From positions 31,138,001 to 31,202,000 of the forward strand of contig NC_077243.1 of NCBI RefSeq assembly GCF_947179165.1: a stretch of DNA of 64,000 nt. Direction: 5' to 3'. Numbering within the stretch: position 1 is the stretch's first letter; each line of letters starts with the position of its first letter. The notes under the pieces were generated by a model that was not told the origin of the DNA, searched no databases, and saw nothing but the letters and a program-made list of their open reading frames with translations. This document shows positions 35,336-48,523 of the stretch, one piece after another. Both the position numbers and the translations under genes were made by a program. Source of the stretch: Solanum dulcamara (Eukaryota > Streptophyta > Magnoliopsida > Solanales > Solanaceae).

Positions 35336-36509
35336 TCCCCCCTCCCCCTTTATCATATTATTACTGATTTGGGTTTTCCCCCATTTGGAGCATGTACTAG
35401 ACATTGTTTTCCCCTTTTTTATTTCCATTGGATTCTAGCTTAACATTATAATAGTATATGCATGCTAAGTTTGTTTTAAGTGAATTTCATTATTATCTCA
35501 GTAGCTCCCAACTGAAACTAAAGATTTAAAACACCTTAAAAAAGAAAAGTAAAAAAGGGAAAAATAGGGCATGAATTATGTCCCGCCAATCCCTCTATAG
35601 CGGATTACATGACTCTATCAAGACACCACTATAGCGGAGAAATTTTTTCTATAAAGGGATTGCCATAGCGGGTCAGCCCTGCTATGGTGGCCAAAACAGC
35701 AGTAGTCAGAAATTATAATTTTTTGCAAAGTTCCCTCATTTTTCATTTCGTGTTATCACTGTTAACCCTTAAAATCGCATCATGGTCTTAAACATAACAT
35801 CAAGACAAACCCCAACAATGCATAATTAAGAAATTGGCACCACCTTATCATAAAATTAGTTATGAATCATACCAGAAAGTTGTTCATAACATCACATTCT
35901 CGCTATTATACAATAATAGCCTATTCCTCCATGGTTCCCCAACATTCTTGACTTTCATAATATTGGAGTTTCCCCACAGTCACAACAAAATTTCAACTAA
36001 ACCACACAATAATTTATCACCAACCCATCACACATAACCTAGTTATGATCTTTTCCTGAATACAATTTCACAATAATCCAAGCAACTACACCTCACACAT
36101 TTGCAGTCATCCAAGCAATGCAATCCATATAACCATAATCTCAAGCTTCATTACTAAATCAAATCATGTTCAAATCATGTTCATTACCTTTTATTCACCT
36201 AATGGATGAATGTTACCCACTCATCCATGCATTTACATAGCCGCAAATGCCAGATAACAATTGGAACCTTCGCGATTCCAACTTCCCTTGCTTGTGTCAT
36301 TTCAGCCGAAGACAATGATCTTAAATTTACTTCATTGAGATACTAATTGACCTCAACTCGTACATGTAGAGATTGATAAAAGGAGTGAAAGAAGTTGAAT
36401 GAATTCCTAAAATTCTTAATAGATTTTCAATGATTAGGTGTGGATGTCAACACACCAATCTACAGGACTCTATTTGATATTTGCTCTTGTACTGGGAGAC
36501 CAACAACCT
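35336..36509 (-). other. D-type leader, reverse copy
   Basis: Inverted partner of 31178-32045 and extending beyond it. It includes GCTATAG-type words at 35580-35690 (TCCCGCCAATCCCTCTATAGCG). No gene recognised. The exact border with the forward ORF remnant near 35340-35400 is not resolved. Confidence 0.6.
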
Positions 36510-36521
36510 AGACTCTGATAA
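36510..36521 (-). promoter_or_regulatory. D-type primer-binding site, reverse copy
   Basis: On the minus strand AATTATCAGAGTC follows the LTR end CATGACA. It is a decayed form of TGGTATCAGAGCC. Confidence 0.6.
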
Positions 36522-36522
36522 T

Positions 36523-38975
36523 TGTCATGACCCAACTATCATGTCGTGAAGACACCTACTCTAATACTTAGATAGGAGAACCCTTGCCACCCAATCTAAA
36601 ACTAGTAATTTAGAAGTAAATAGACACGTGACATATCACCTTAAAGAATAAAAGAATAAATCTCAATCTTGATTACACTAGAAAGCTTTTGCAAATCAAT
36701 GAAAAATCTTCCCTATGAACTAGTCTAAATAAGTACAACAAGTTGTAAGAGAATAAAACATTTTAAGACATGACTCAACTCCCACCATAAGGAAGAGAGG
36801 AGTAGAAACTATCAGATATTATCATCATCTTCACCTGGGAAACATCACTGATCTTGTAACCAGATTATACCAAGTGGCATAGCAAGAGTAGTATTAGTAC
36901 AAAATACACGTACTGATAGGCATCATTGATCAATTCAAATCCACCACATAATATTATATAAATATTTAGAAGAAACATACAACTTGAAGATACTCAACTC
37001 GGACCATTAACAACATCCCTTACTACTAGGTATACTAACCATGAATTTGTACACTCTATCCCAAGTCTCCCTACCTTGTTTTGATGTTAACTTTATCATT
37101 AAGAGCCCTTTTACCCTCCTATCATACTAAGGCCTCCCAAGCATACCCAACTCATGATATACTAGAATTATCTTACTAAGTCGAATCCCGAATAAAATTT
37201 ACTAACTATCCTTGTTAGCCGGTCCGTCATCCTTACCTAAGATCTCATGTCAATAACCCTACTCCTTGGCCCTTAGCCAATTTTATTGGACCATCTGCAA
37301 AACCCATAGTTAATCATCTTAGCTCTAACCCCCCCCCCCCCAACACCCCCTCTTATCAGATATGTCCCAAAACACTTTGACAGACATACACAATCCAAGT
37401 TAGTGAATATAAGCAAGACCCTCAGTCTATAATCTCACATAACAATCATATGGGACATGTAAAAAACTATAACAACAAACTATAAATGATTCAACACACC
37501 TTTCAACTCGCCCGAACCACCCAAAGAATCTGTTAGACATTGTCTATAGTGTTTAACATGCAATCTTTGCCTTCACAAGAATCAACCAAGAATTTCAACA
37601 CACCGATTCAGCCACTCATGGACCAACATAGGAAAAATACTTCATATTGAATAAGTTTTGTTCACTCATGCAAATACCTAGAAGCATAATCAAATATATA
37701 CCAGTCGTGGTACCCGATCTATCAAAAATAGAACATGTATTAGGCATGGTAACCAAGCTAAGCGATAGAACCTATACCAGGTGTGGTACCGGAGCAAACT
37801 AGTAGATATTCCATACCAGGCGTGGTAGCCGAATCAATCAAAGAATCACAAATATCACACAGTCACAACCACAATGAATACAACCACACTTGTAAGACCA
37901 TAAGTAATTAAGACAAGTTCATTGCATGAAATTGCCAACAAGATATCATTACACATCCATTCCCTTATTTCCTAAACACGTATTGTACCAAAAATACTAA
38001 TTGAACAGTTATGATGCACAGATAAAGTAATTTGAGAAACAATTCAATCATCACCTACATTAAACTATGGTCTATCATCCTAACTTACATGATCCTTCCC
38101 AGGTAGATTTTTGGCTTATTTAATTAGCACACTAATACATAAGCTTGATAATGGACCTATTTAAGAGCACATATTCATTAGTGAGAAATTACTTCCCTAT
38201 TACCAACAACTTAGTACCCTCCATGTTCATCCCATTTCCCTCATTTACAACAAGTTCAAGAACTTCTCTATGACCTAGTAATTCCCTTATACTTAATTAT
38301 TATCAGAGCCATGAACACCCCCACCTCATAATGTGACTACCCAAGTAGTAACAACCTCATAATAAACACCCACCATCATTTATAGGATTAACATTACCTA
38401 CCACAATATGTTTTCACCCTAAATAGCAATAAGCAATATGTTTTAGCCATCCGCCTGAAACTTTAAGAATAAAATTTTCCATCAATTTACAACATATTAT
38501 GTATTCAAAAATAGGTCTAACTACTTGGCTAAGCCTAGCCTACCTAGACGTAAAGAAGTTGTTGCAGAAGTATGAACACATACTTCTGACTTCATAGAGG
38601 CAAAATCTGACGAAAGTAGGCCTAAAATCCATGGATTTTGACCCCATTAATGCGAGAATCTTCCCTCTCCATTGCTCCAAATCTTGGAGAAGCCTAGGCA
38701 TTTTTTGGAGCAACCCTTGTATCTTTTTCAACTAAAAAGGAGTCCTAATATAAAATTAACATTTTCTAATTACTAGAATCGTCATCCCGCTATAGCGATC
38801 TGCCGGCCGCTACAGCAGCGACGCTATAACAGGAAAATTTCCACTAAAGTGGGATGACATCAGCTCAAGCAAAATTTCCAATTTCGAAATCTTTCGTCAT
38901 GGCACCCCAAAATAACTTAATAGTATATTTCAATAATTCCCACAATCCGCAATGAGGTGTCTTTTCAATATAGAG
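36523..38975 (-). repeat. D-type LTR, reverse orientation, truncated
   Basis: Left edge TGTCATGACCC is the LTR end on the minus strand. The order of landmarks mirrors LTR 2: minisatellite at 37699-37835, then TAAGCCTAGCCTACC near 38530, then the palindrome CGCTATAGCG (38788-38797). A run of 13 C lies at 37329-37341. The U3 start is missing: at about 38975 it joins Copia gag sequence. Confidence 0.7.
37699..37835 (-). repeat. LTR minisatellite, 4 units, reverse copy
   Basis: Cores TACCAGTCGTGGTA, TACCAGGTGTGGTA and TACCAGGCGTGGTA (TACCA-N4-TGGTA) plus one decayed unit. Same dyad as 29549-29930 but with fewer units. Confidence 0.8.
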
Positions 38976-39933
38976 TGAACAAGTTGTTACAAGAATTCAA
39001 TGACCAAGTTTTCCGCGTACAAAATATGGACCTTTTGATTTTTTAATTAGGCTCTCTGGCTTGTTAAATTGATTTTTCTTCTTCACATGTTCTATTTACC
39101 TTTGAACCTATCTTTCACAACAGTACCAGAAGACTCTACAAGATTAGCTTTAGAAGAATTTAAGGAAAGATCTTCCATCTTATCTTTGAGACAGTTTGCC
39201 TCCTCAGTCCTCATGTGATTGATAAGTTCGTAGAGTGTTAAATTCTTTATCTCATGCTTTAGTTAATTTTTATAATCATTCCAAGACAGTAGAAATATGT
39301 CGAGAAGAATATTAGCCTAAAAAATCTCACACATCTTCATGTCCACATTGAGAACATTAGTAGTTAAGTTCTCGTATTCATGAACTTATTTCATAAATGA
39401 CTAATTATCAACCATCTGAAAGTTAATTTACTCACCAATAACATATTTTTCTTTCCTGCATCATCTACATCATATTTGTTTTTCAAACTATCCCATATTT
39501 TCTTAGTAGATTTATAAGTAACAAGTAAACCAAATAAAGGATTAGTCATATATTTTAGCAAATGTCCTCTTTAGTAGCGTCATCAACAACCATAACATTG
39601 TTAGGATCAGTAATAGTGTTAGAACTATCCATATGAGGTTTATTAAATAAAACATAATCAATTTCTAATTTTTCAAAAAAAATTAGACGTTTTTATAACC
39701 AACATTTAAAATTGATTTCATCCAAAGACTCAAGATTTGATAGATTGAGAAAATATTTGTACAAGGAAATAGCCATTTATCAATATTATATTTGAAAAAT
39801 TGCTTTCAAATTATAGAGAAAAATACTACAATATTGATATCGGACAAGAATTATAAAATAGTAAATAACTTATTACAAATATTGTGTCATGGCAAGCCAC
39901 TGCCTTGAAAGCAATTTGACCCAATAGGAATGT
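38976..39933 (-). pseudogene. gag: Ty1/Copia gag pseudogene (UBN2-like)
   Basis: On the minus strand an ATG at 39776 opens LYKYFLNLSNLESLDEINFK. In shifted frames follow words such as LVTYKSTKKIWDSLKNKYDVDD, KFMNTRT/HEYENLTTNVLNVD, LSWNDYKN and KHEIKNLTLYELINHMRTEEAN. These are typical of the Gag (UBN2) part of plant Copia elements. Several frameshifts and stops. It is cut on the left by the D LTR at about 38975, and on the right the B3 element was inserted at 39938, so any upstream part should lie beyond 58464. I do not recognise Copia LTR sequence there. Confidence 0.65.
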
Positions 39934-39938
39934 AAATC
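39934..39938. repeat. Target-site duplication of B3, left (AAATC)
   Basis: Pairs with AAATT at 58460-58464 (one C-to-T difference) and brackets the 18.5-kb B3 insertion with its nested A2. Confidence 0.65.
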
Positions 39939-40502
39939 TGTCATGACCCAAGCTACACCCTAGGCGCAACACGATAATTAGAATCCCGAGGGACCCCAAC
40001 CAACAATCTTAGCATATCATTCATGAGCATACAAAAGGTAAATAAGCAAATAAGCTAAAGTATAGTCTCAAAATAGAGCATAAGTCTCAAAAATCGAAAT
40101 GAAAGACAACATAGACTCTAAACATCCAACATGCCTCTACTAACTCCATGGGGAAATAAGACAAGCTCCTAGCTCACCCATGACAACATAAGAGAATGCA
40201 ATAGTCAAATGAAGCAAATGGAAATAAAGTGTAATGTCCTCAAAAATATGAGAATGCACCACCAATACAATGTAGTAAGCTCTAGCCATGAATGAGAGGA
40301 TGAGCGTGATCGTCGGACCATATATTATGATATAATGTAGGTAAAAAGTATGAGTTAGTACATAGAATGAACTAAGTATGTGAGAAGTATGCATGAAAAA
40401 TAAACATATGATATAATCAATATGAATCATTGGATGCAAGACCAATATCTTAAAATATGAGTAAAATTTTGAAAACATTAAAACACTAAACCCATTGGTC
40501 AA
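39939..40502 (-). repeat. B3 3' LTR, terminal piece
   Basis: Collinear with 46411-46985 (TGTCATGACCCAAGCTA, AAGGTAAATAAGCAAATAAGC, CAAGCTCCTAGCTCACCCAT). The match stops at CATTGGTCAA (40502). Confidence 0.8.
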
Positions 40503-42214
40503 ACTTTCTAAAGCAACTCTTCTCTCTATACACTTCTTACTCATTTTTAAAATATAGTTTTAGTTCTTAAATACTATTTCAGTGATTCATATACTTTGGG
40601 TAGTATAAAAAATGCTCTAGAGAGGAGAAAAGGTTCAAGAGTGTTCATTAAGTCCTTCGATTCTGAGTAAAGCTTCGGATCTAAGGTATGTAAGGCTGCA
40701 ATGAGAGTATTCCTTCAACTCTCATGCCTAAAGTATTTGATTATATGATAAATTATATTTATTTTCTTCTAGCTTTACTCTAAGGTATGTGGGTGTTTAT
40801 CCATAGATTCTTTCACCCATGGAGTTCAAAACTCTTTCAACTAAATCTCTTGATTTCAAATAAGCTTTTCTTATGGGTACTTCGTATTTGTACTTAATAG
40901 CATGACTCATGATTAAACTAATTATTATTGGTCTATTTTGATGTAAAATGATTTTATATATATGAATTGATGGTTTTTCAAGTATTTTCTCTACTTAGCT
41001 CTGTAAAGGTTCTTGAAATTCAAGGTGGGTTGTTTAAAGGGTGATTTTAATTAATGGATTTTAAAGTATTTAAGCATACTCATTTACATACATGTTTGAA
41101 AGTTGAAGTGATTTGAACCCACCTAGTTTTACTATATTTTCAATAAAGTTTGACATGAAAGCTTTGACTCCAAATGAATATTTATGAAAGCAATGTCTAT
41201 TATCAAAAGGGAGTCTTATGAAATTAAAGAATGATGAAATGATATGACTGATGGATTTTTTATGTAATAACGACAATTCTTGCATATTTGAATAACCAAA
41301 TATTTTAATGAGCTATTCCACTGAATATGATCTTTTGAATTGTCAAGCTATATGCTATGAATATTTTGAAGTATTAAACTATTCTGTGGGATTGACTTAG
41401 CACCGAATGGGCCATTGAGGTAGGATTCGATAAGAGAATGCTAGTAGCAATCCCTTGTCTCATTAACTATGTGCCAACATAGGAGCCCTTGTAGGCTTAG
41501 GCTAATAGATCCACAAAAGCCCTTAAAGTTAAAGTTAAACAAATGAATGAAGTTGACAGAGTTCTATCGGGCAAGTAGTCTCCCCGGCCAACGTAGGGGG
41601 TTATGTTGGATTCCATGTAATATCTCGCATGGTCTTAAATGTCGGTTATGGTCATCTTCCAATGAAATGAATATTTTGAAGGATATCTATATGATTAATT
41701 ATGCATGTATTGCATTATATTTCATATTACATAAATGTTTTAATGTTTCCTCAATGTTCATGCATGCCTATATAGTTAGTACATTCAAAGTACTAACGCA
41801 CTCTTTTGCCTATATGATATCACCATATAGGGACCGGTACTCCTCCTCGTTCTTCTCCACGTGGATAGTTGAGATTTCATGTGAAGACTACTTTTAATGA
41901 GTTCCCATGTTCCGGGAATAATACTCTTTTATCTTTCTAGCTTATGATATGTTGAGATTTTTAGACACTTACTATGATAGTTCTTTCTATTATGATTGAG
42001 GGTGAGATAGGAACTTGTGTTAGCCCCATTAAGTCTAAAAGTTAGAGGTATTGTTGGACATATGTAAGTTGAAGATTTACTATTATGGTTTCTGCTTGTT
42101 AGTTTTTATTATTACCTATGAAAGGCTAAATAAATGTTAAGAGGCTTGTTTGAGGTACTTTCGGGCTCCTCATTTGCCGTGTCACGTCTAGGCTCTAGGC
42201 TTAGGTCATGAAAC
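40503..42214 (+). repeat. B-like LTR fragment in opposite orientation to B3
   Basis: Forward-oriented LTR sequence without U3. It has the donor-like CTAAGGTATGTAAGG at 40681-40695, landmarks GGATTGACTTAGCACCGAATGG and GGGACCGGTACTCC, and an end at TTAGGTCATGAAACA. It abuts the truncated B3 integrase at about 42215. Confidence 0.7.
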
Positions 42215-45050
42215 AAACTCTACCAATGGCAAATGGTCATCCCAATTACCTTTAAAATCCATAGCATAGGATCTCAACATGTTCTCTAATGTCTGAATGG
42301 TACGCTCGGCCTGATCATTCGTTTGTGGGTGAAAAGTTGTACTAACCTTCACTTGGGTACCAAGACCCTTCTAGAAAGATCTCCAAAACTGACATGTTAA
42401 TTGGGTACCTCGATCTAAGATAATAGACAATGGAACACCATAAAGCTTAACCAACTCATGGATATACAACTTAGCATAGTCCTCGACTAAATATGAAGTC
42501 TGAATAGAAAGAAAATGAGTTGTCTTAGTCATTCGGTCAACAATCACCCAAATTAAATCATGTTGCCTACGAGTATGAGAAAAACCTGTAATGAAGTCCA
42601 TATTCAAGGCTTCCCACTTCCAAGTAGGAATATCAATATCTTGAGTCAAACCTCCTACTTTTTGATGCTCAAAACATTACTCCGCAATATCCCTTTTCAT
42701 GCCATTCCACCAAGATACTTCCCTCAAATCATGATACATCTTTGTGGAACCCAGATGAATAGAATACCGTAAACTATAAGTTTCGAACAATATCATTTCC
42801 CTAAAGCCATTTACATTAGGAATACATAATTGACCTTGATATCTCAAAACACCATCTCCTCGTTGGGAGAAAGCCTTAATGGATTTTTTGAAAACTGCCT
42901 TCTTCAACTCAACCAAAGTAGGATCACTACCTTTCTTGGCCTTAACATTTTCCATAAGAGATGATTCGGAACTATTTTGCACAATAACACCACTATCCTT
43001 GGAGACAACCAATTTTATACTCACACAAGCCAATCTATGAACATCCCAAACTAGCTCTTTCTTTTTATCCTCAACATGGGCAACACTATTTAGGGATAGT
43101 CGACTTAGAGCATCGACAACCACATTTTGCTTCCCCAAATGGTATAGCACACTCATGTCATAATCCTTCAACAATTCAAGCCACCTCCATTATCAAAGAT
43201 TGAAATATTTTTAAGTGAACACATATTACAAACTCTTGTGATCGGTGAATACATCCACATGGACACCATATAAATAGTGTCTCCATAACTTCAAAGCAAA
43301 TACCACAGTCGCTAAGTCTAAGTCATGAGTAGGGTAATTCTTTTCGTGAATCTTAAGTTGTCTAGAAGCATAGGTTATTACTTTGCCATTTTCTATTAGC
43401 ATATAACCAACACCAACTGGCAAAGCATCACAATATACAATAAACCCATCGGAACCTTCTGGCAAAGTCAACACCAGAGCGTAGGTAAGTCTATCCTTCA
43501 ACTCTTGAAAGTGTTTCTCACAATGACCATTGAAATTTCACCTTGTTTTGATTTAAAGTAGTTAAGGGTGATACAATGGAAGAGAAACCTTCCACAATTC
43601 ATTTATAATAACCGGTTAAGCCCAAAACACTCTGAATATCGAAAGGAGACAACAGTCTAGGCCAATTCTTAACCACCTCAATCTTCATGGAATCAACCAT
43701 AAGTCCTTAACCGGAAATAATGTGGCCAAGGAAAGCAACTGACCTCAACCAAAATTCACACATACAAAATTTTGCAAACATCTGACGGTCCTTGAGAATT
43801 TGCAATACAATTCTCAAATGATCGGTATGCTCTTCCTCACTCCAAGTGTAGATCAAAATATCATTAATGAACATAATTACGAACATATCCAAATATTGCT
43901 TGAACGCTTTGTTCATCAAATCCATAAAAGCTCCAGGGTTATTCATTAATCTAAAAGACATAACTAAGAATTCAAACTGACCATAATGAGTGCTAAAAAA
44001 CGTCTTTGGAATATCACTCTCCCTTACTTGGAGTTGATGATAACCTGATCGAAGATTAATTTTTGAAAAGTAGCTTGCTCCTTGAAGTTGATCTAACAAG
44101 TCATCAATCCTTGGAATAGGATACTTATTCTTAATTGTAGCCTTGTTCAATTGTCAGGAATTAAAACACATTCAGAGGGAACCATCCTTTGTTCTAACAA
44201 AGAGAACTAGAGCACCCTATGGAGAGATACGCGATCTAATGAAACCCTTATCCAACAAAACCTTCAACTGATCATTTAACTCTTTCAATTCTGTGGGGGT
44301 CATTCGATAAGGATGAAATAAAAATTGGATTCATGTAACAGGAGAAAGATTTCCCATTCCTTAGCCGGAAAGAAATGTGGCCATAGGATTAAGTGGAATA
44401 GAATTGACTGGGTGGTAAAGTCATGGAAACACTTGCTGAGTATCGGGGAGAAGATCAATACTAAAGTCTATTTTCCTTTTGGGAGGAATGCCTGGTAGGT
44501 TGTCGGAAAAAACTTCTAAAAACTCGTTAACAACTGAAACTGACTCAAGAGTAGGATCTTCGGAATTAGTATCTCTAACTAGAACTAGATGATAAATGCA
44601 ACCTTTGGAAATCATTTTTTGATCTTTAAGGCATGAGATCAATTGACCCTTAAACACGGAATTACTATATTTCCATTCTAGGACTGGCTTATTTGTAAAC
44701 TGAAACTTAACCACACAGTTCCTATAACATATAGAAGCATAACATATATGAAGTCAATCCATACCAAGAATAACATTAAAATCGTTCATATCAAGCTCTA
44801 AAATATTAACTGAGGTGATTTTATGAAAACCTGAAACTAGGCAATTTCTATAGACTATTTTAGCCACAACTAAATCATCAACCGGAGTATAGACCGAAAA
44901 AGGCTCTAGCAAGATCTCGGGACTAACAATGAAACTCATAGAAAGATAAAGAGTAACAAATGATAGAGTAGCACCCGGATCTAATAATGCATAAACATCA
45001 AAGTCAAAGACTTTTAACATACCAATTACAACATCGGGGGAATCCTCCAA
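42215..45050 (-). pseudogene. pol: B3 pol pseudogene (PR-RT-RH-IN, truncated)
   Basis: Reverse-strand polyprotein, fairly open. Protease 45050-44754: DPGATLSF for D-S-G, so the Ser is Pro. Linker 44714-44421. RT 44150-43707 with [23 protein letters not shown]; the catalytic box reads FINDIL (about 43875), so the first catalytic Asp is Asn. RNase H 43501-43226 ([20 protein letters not shown]). The zinc region is in 43174-42677 and the integrase core in 42649-42371, with NMDFITG and ILDRGTQL giving two of the three catalytic residues. The gene ends at VEF near 42218, before the catalytic Glu and the chromodomain, where the opposite-strand LTR fragment begins. Confidence 0.85.
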
Positions 45051-45079
45051 CTCTTGATAAGACTGAAGGGCATAAAATC

Positions 45080-46193
45080 TATTTTGGCCCTGACAGCCAC
45101 CCGAAGTAGTAGCATGCTGATATGGACGATCGGTAGCTTGAGTAAGATTCTAGGTTCTAGAACCACTCCTTCACTCTATTGCATGATGACCCAGATTTCC
45201 ACACTTGTAGCATATATCAAATCCCACTAAGCATTCTCCCCAATAGTTCTTTCCACATTTCTTGCATGGAGGAATGACTTGACCACTTGGAGTTCCTCTT
45301 TGTGCCTTAGGATTAGGCATTTTATCCTTATCAAATTTTGGAGCTAGAGTGTTAAATGATGCTTGGCTGGATTACCTTTGGTGAAATTGAGGACGGCCAC
45401 CATTATTGGACCTACCATGAGAGAAGTTACCACCATTGGTCTAAGCCTTTGGACTCTCTCTTAGACATCGCCTTAAACTTTTCTTTCTCAATTTTCTCTC
45501 ATGTGTCATAAGCCTTGAAATATCCATCTTTTAAATGAGAATGGTGGTTCTACATTCCTTGACCACCAAATCAGATACCCAAAACAAATTTGCTCAAATG
45601 AGCCCTCGGATCTGCAATAATAAAAGGAGAATATTTGGATAATTTAGTGAATTTTAGATCATACTCCCTCACACTTATGTTATCTTGGCGCAAATTGATG
45701 AAATTTTGCACTATAGCCTCCCTCAATTCCAACGAAAAGAATCGGTCAAAGAAAGCATCATTGAACTCCTTCCACTCAATGGGACTGTCATCTATGCCTC
45801 TCTCACCTTTCCATTGTTCATACCACACTTGAGAAACCCCTTTGAGTTAGTATGCCACCAAGTCCACTTTTTCAATCGGGCTAACACCCATGATGCAAAC
45901 AATCTTACCAATACCCTCCATGAACTCTTTTGGATCCTCATCCACTTTAGCTTGGAACCATGAAACTTGAGAGGGTTCATTCAGGTGCAATCACAAACTC
46001 AGCTAGCCTTCATACCCACATTTGGGTTCACAGGAGATCCCACCTCACGATTCACTTGAGCCATCATGGATTGAGCAAGAACTTGGAAAGAAACTCGGAA
46101 CTCCACATGAGATACTTGTTCATTCAAAGGGTCATTTGTAGCTTGGTGTTCCTTCTCAACATTCCTTTGAATAGGTTATCTTTATGGAGACAT
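45080..46193 (-). pseudogene. gag: B3 gag pseudogene
   Basis: Minus-strand Gag beginning at ATG 46193 (MSP, with stops at codons 4 and 6). The capsid part is open at 45828-45571 (WYEQWKGERG, FFDRFFSLELREA). The zinc region near 45290-45180 keeps CKKCGKNYWGEC and CYKCGNLGHH. The start is chosen by alignment with A2 and B1, whose gag begins MPP at the same distance from the branch-point-like CTAAT. Confidence 0.8.
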
Positions 46194-46392
46194 CATTTTA
46201 TAATCGCAAAGAAAAAGCATTAGAGGAGGAAACCTTTGAGTTAAACTCTATAGCACAATGAGATCGTGGAAAAAGTGATGTTTTCACTAAGATGCATCAT
46301 AGACTCCTATTTATTGATGTGTCGTGCTTCACACCGATGAACAATACTCTACTTAATGCGGCATGTTAGACTCTCTAGGACACTTGAACCTT

Positions 46393-46406
46393 GTATTCTG
46401 ATAGCA
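46393..46406 (-). promoter_or_regulatory. B3 primer-binding site, decayed
   Basis: Minus strand TGCTATCAGAATAC, 5 nt after the LTR end CATGACA; several changes from TGGTATCAGAGC. Confidence 0.65.
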
Positions 46407-47859
46407 AGTTTGTCATGACCCAAGCTAGATCTTAGGTGCAACACGGTGATTAGAATTTCGAGGGACCTCAATCAAGCCTCTTAGCATATCATTCATGAGC
46501 ATACATAAGGTAAATAAGCAAATAAGCTAAATCATAGACAAGGAAGCATAGTCTCAAAATAGAGCATAAGTCCTAAAATTCAAAATGAAGGACAACAGAC
46601 TCTAAACATCCAACATTCCTCTCCTAACTCGGTAGGGGCATAAGACAAGCTCCTAGCTCACCCATGACAATATAAGAGAATGAAATAGCCAAACAACTCA
46701 AATAGAAATAAAGTTTCATATCCTCAAAACATGAGGACTCACCACAAATACAATGTAGTAAGCTCTAGACACGAACGGATGGACGAGCGTGATCGTCGAA
46801 CCCTACATTATGATATAATATAAGCAAAAAGTATGCATTAGTACATGGAATACACTAAGTATGTAAGAAGTATGCATGAACAATAAACATAGAACATAAT
46901 CAATATGAATCATGGGATGCAATACCAATATCTTAAAATAAGAGTAAAACCATGGAAATATTAAAACATTAAACTCATTGGTCAATGCATCAAAATATCA
47001 TCATCATGATAACTTTAGAATTTCCTTTAACTGGTGTGGGGTAGGACCTTAACCGATACTTAAGACCATGTGAGTTATTACATAAAATCTGATGATCCCT
47101 ACATTGAGAATGGGGACGCTACCTTGCCTGGACACACTCCATCATGGTATTCTGTTTAACTTTGTTATATGTGGATCCACTAGTTTCGCCATATTGGCAT
47201 CTTTAAACCTATGCATGCAACATAGTTAGGAACTAAAGGTTGCTACTAGGATTCCCTTGGATAGCTACAATGGCTACCAGACCGAACCATACCTTAAAGT
47301 CCTCTCGATGCTAAGTCTTTATCCCAACGAAACTTTAATAAAAACATAGTCGTTAACAACATTAAGAAAGATAATAATAAATATCAATCCATCTTTATAA
47401 AGATAACATAAGAACAATTCATCTATCAACTTCATAATAAGTGTGTGAGGAAATTCCATCACAACTTTTAACTTCTTTAGCATGATTGTGCAAGAATTGT
47501 CCTTATTGCACAATAAATTCTTTGCTTATAGCATCATTGAAACATCATTCATAACTTCTTTCTTATAGAATCTTTGAACATAATTCATAAAACTTACATT
47601 GAAATAACTTGAAAATCATGATCACAACTCATAAATCATACTTGAAACTAACATATAGCATAGGTTTTTGAAATTCATCTTGAAATCATGCAATGTAATG
47701 TAATTTATGTATAATTAGTCTAATAGAATTGAAATATACCATAATTAAGAAGACCCAACAAAAATCATGAAATTAGGACTTGTAGAAGAAGAATTCATAA
47801 GAGGTTTGAAAAGAAATCTTTGGGATTCTATGGGTGAAAGTTCCCAAGGATGAATTTAC

Positions 47860-47869
47860 ACATACCTTG
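47860..47869 (-). promoter_or_regulatory. Putative 5' splice site in B3 LTR
   Basis: CAAG|GTATGT on the minus strand. With the acceptor position at 46197 the intron would be about 1.67 kb, close to 1.69 kb in A2; however the B3 acceptor reads AAA instead of CAG. Confidence 0.4.
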
Positions 47870-48100
47870 ACCTTTAAAAGACCTAAATTGCAGAAAATTG
47901 AAGCTTTACCTCAAAGAAATCCTTAAAATTTGCATGAGGAAGAAAGAGAGTCTTGAGAGTTAATTTTAGAGAGAAGATTTTGTATTTTGAGTGATTGGGT
48001 GAGAATGAGAGAGTTAGGAAGGCTTGGGGTAGTTAATAGGTTAGAATATAGTCCCAAATATTATCCACATTCATTAATGAAAACATAGGGAATGACCAAA

Positions 48101-48105
48101 CTACA
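48101..48105. repeat. Target-site duplication of A2, left (CTACA)
   Basis: Identical to 58020-58024. Confidence 0.9.
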
Positions 48106-48523
48106 TGTAACACCCCCCAAAAAATTTTACTAAGATTCGGACCATTCTTCGTATACATGTAGGATCGAACCCGACTATTGTGAAGTGTATGAATGAGTTA
48201 GAATGAGTTTACAAGAAATTGAAGAGTATTAGAGGTGATGTGGGGTCATAAAACATCCCTAGAACCAAGCTAAGTCCAAAGAATTCGTCTTGGCTAAATT
48301 TCAGAATGAGTCTGTATAAGGGTCGACTTCTAATGATAATATCTTTTGAAATATGACGATCTGGGTGGCCCATGAACTATTAAATTATAGGTCTTCGAGT
48401 ATTCTTTCTAACGCAGCCAAGATTGTAATTTTTTGAGTTCGGAGTTAAAAGTTATAACTATCCTAAGACGGACTAATACTGTAGGAATTTTAGGCCTGGG
48501 TGGTAACTACTGGAAACCTGAGC

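Larger units (their letters stand above)
46411..48105 (-). repeat. B3 5' LTR, R/U5 part
   Basis: Minus-strand LTR from its end at 46411 to the A2 insertion point at 48105/48106. The last five bases, CTACA (48101-48105), are duplicated after A2. ACATACCTTG at 47860-47869 is the reverse of the donor-like CAAGGTATGT. Confidence 0.85.

Noticed and set aside
36523..36535. Possible start of an independent small element at TGTCATGACCC
   Set aside because: The word is the shared LTR end of several families here and is followed by LTR sequence in the expected order.
37329..37341. Run of 13 C as a structural element
   Set aside because: A single homopolymer inside an LTR; length may be unreliable and no partner runs are present.
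40140..40544. Minus-strand ORF of 134 codons, hydrophobic
   Set aside because: Lies in the LTR end of B3. The related LTR at 46803 has only a 60-codon version, so it is not conserved as a protein.
45635..46223. Forward ORFs of 65, 92 and 87 codons opposite B3 gag
   Set aside because: Antisense shadows of the gag reading frame.
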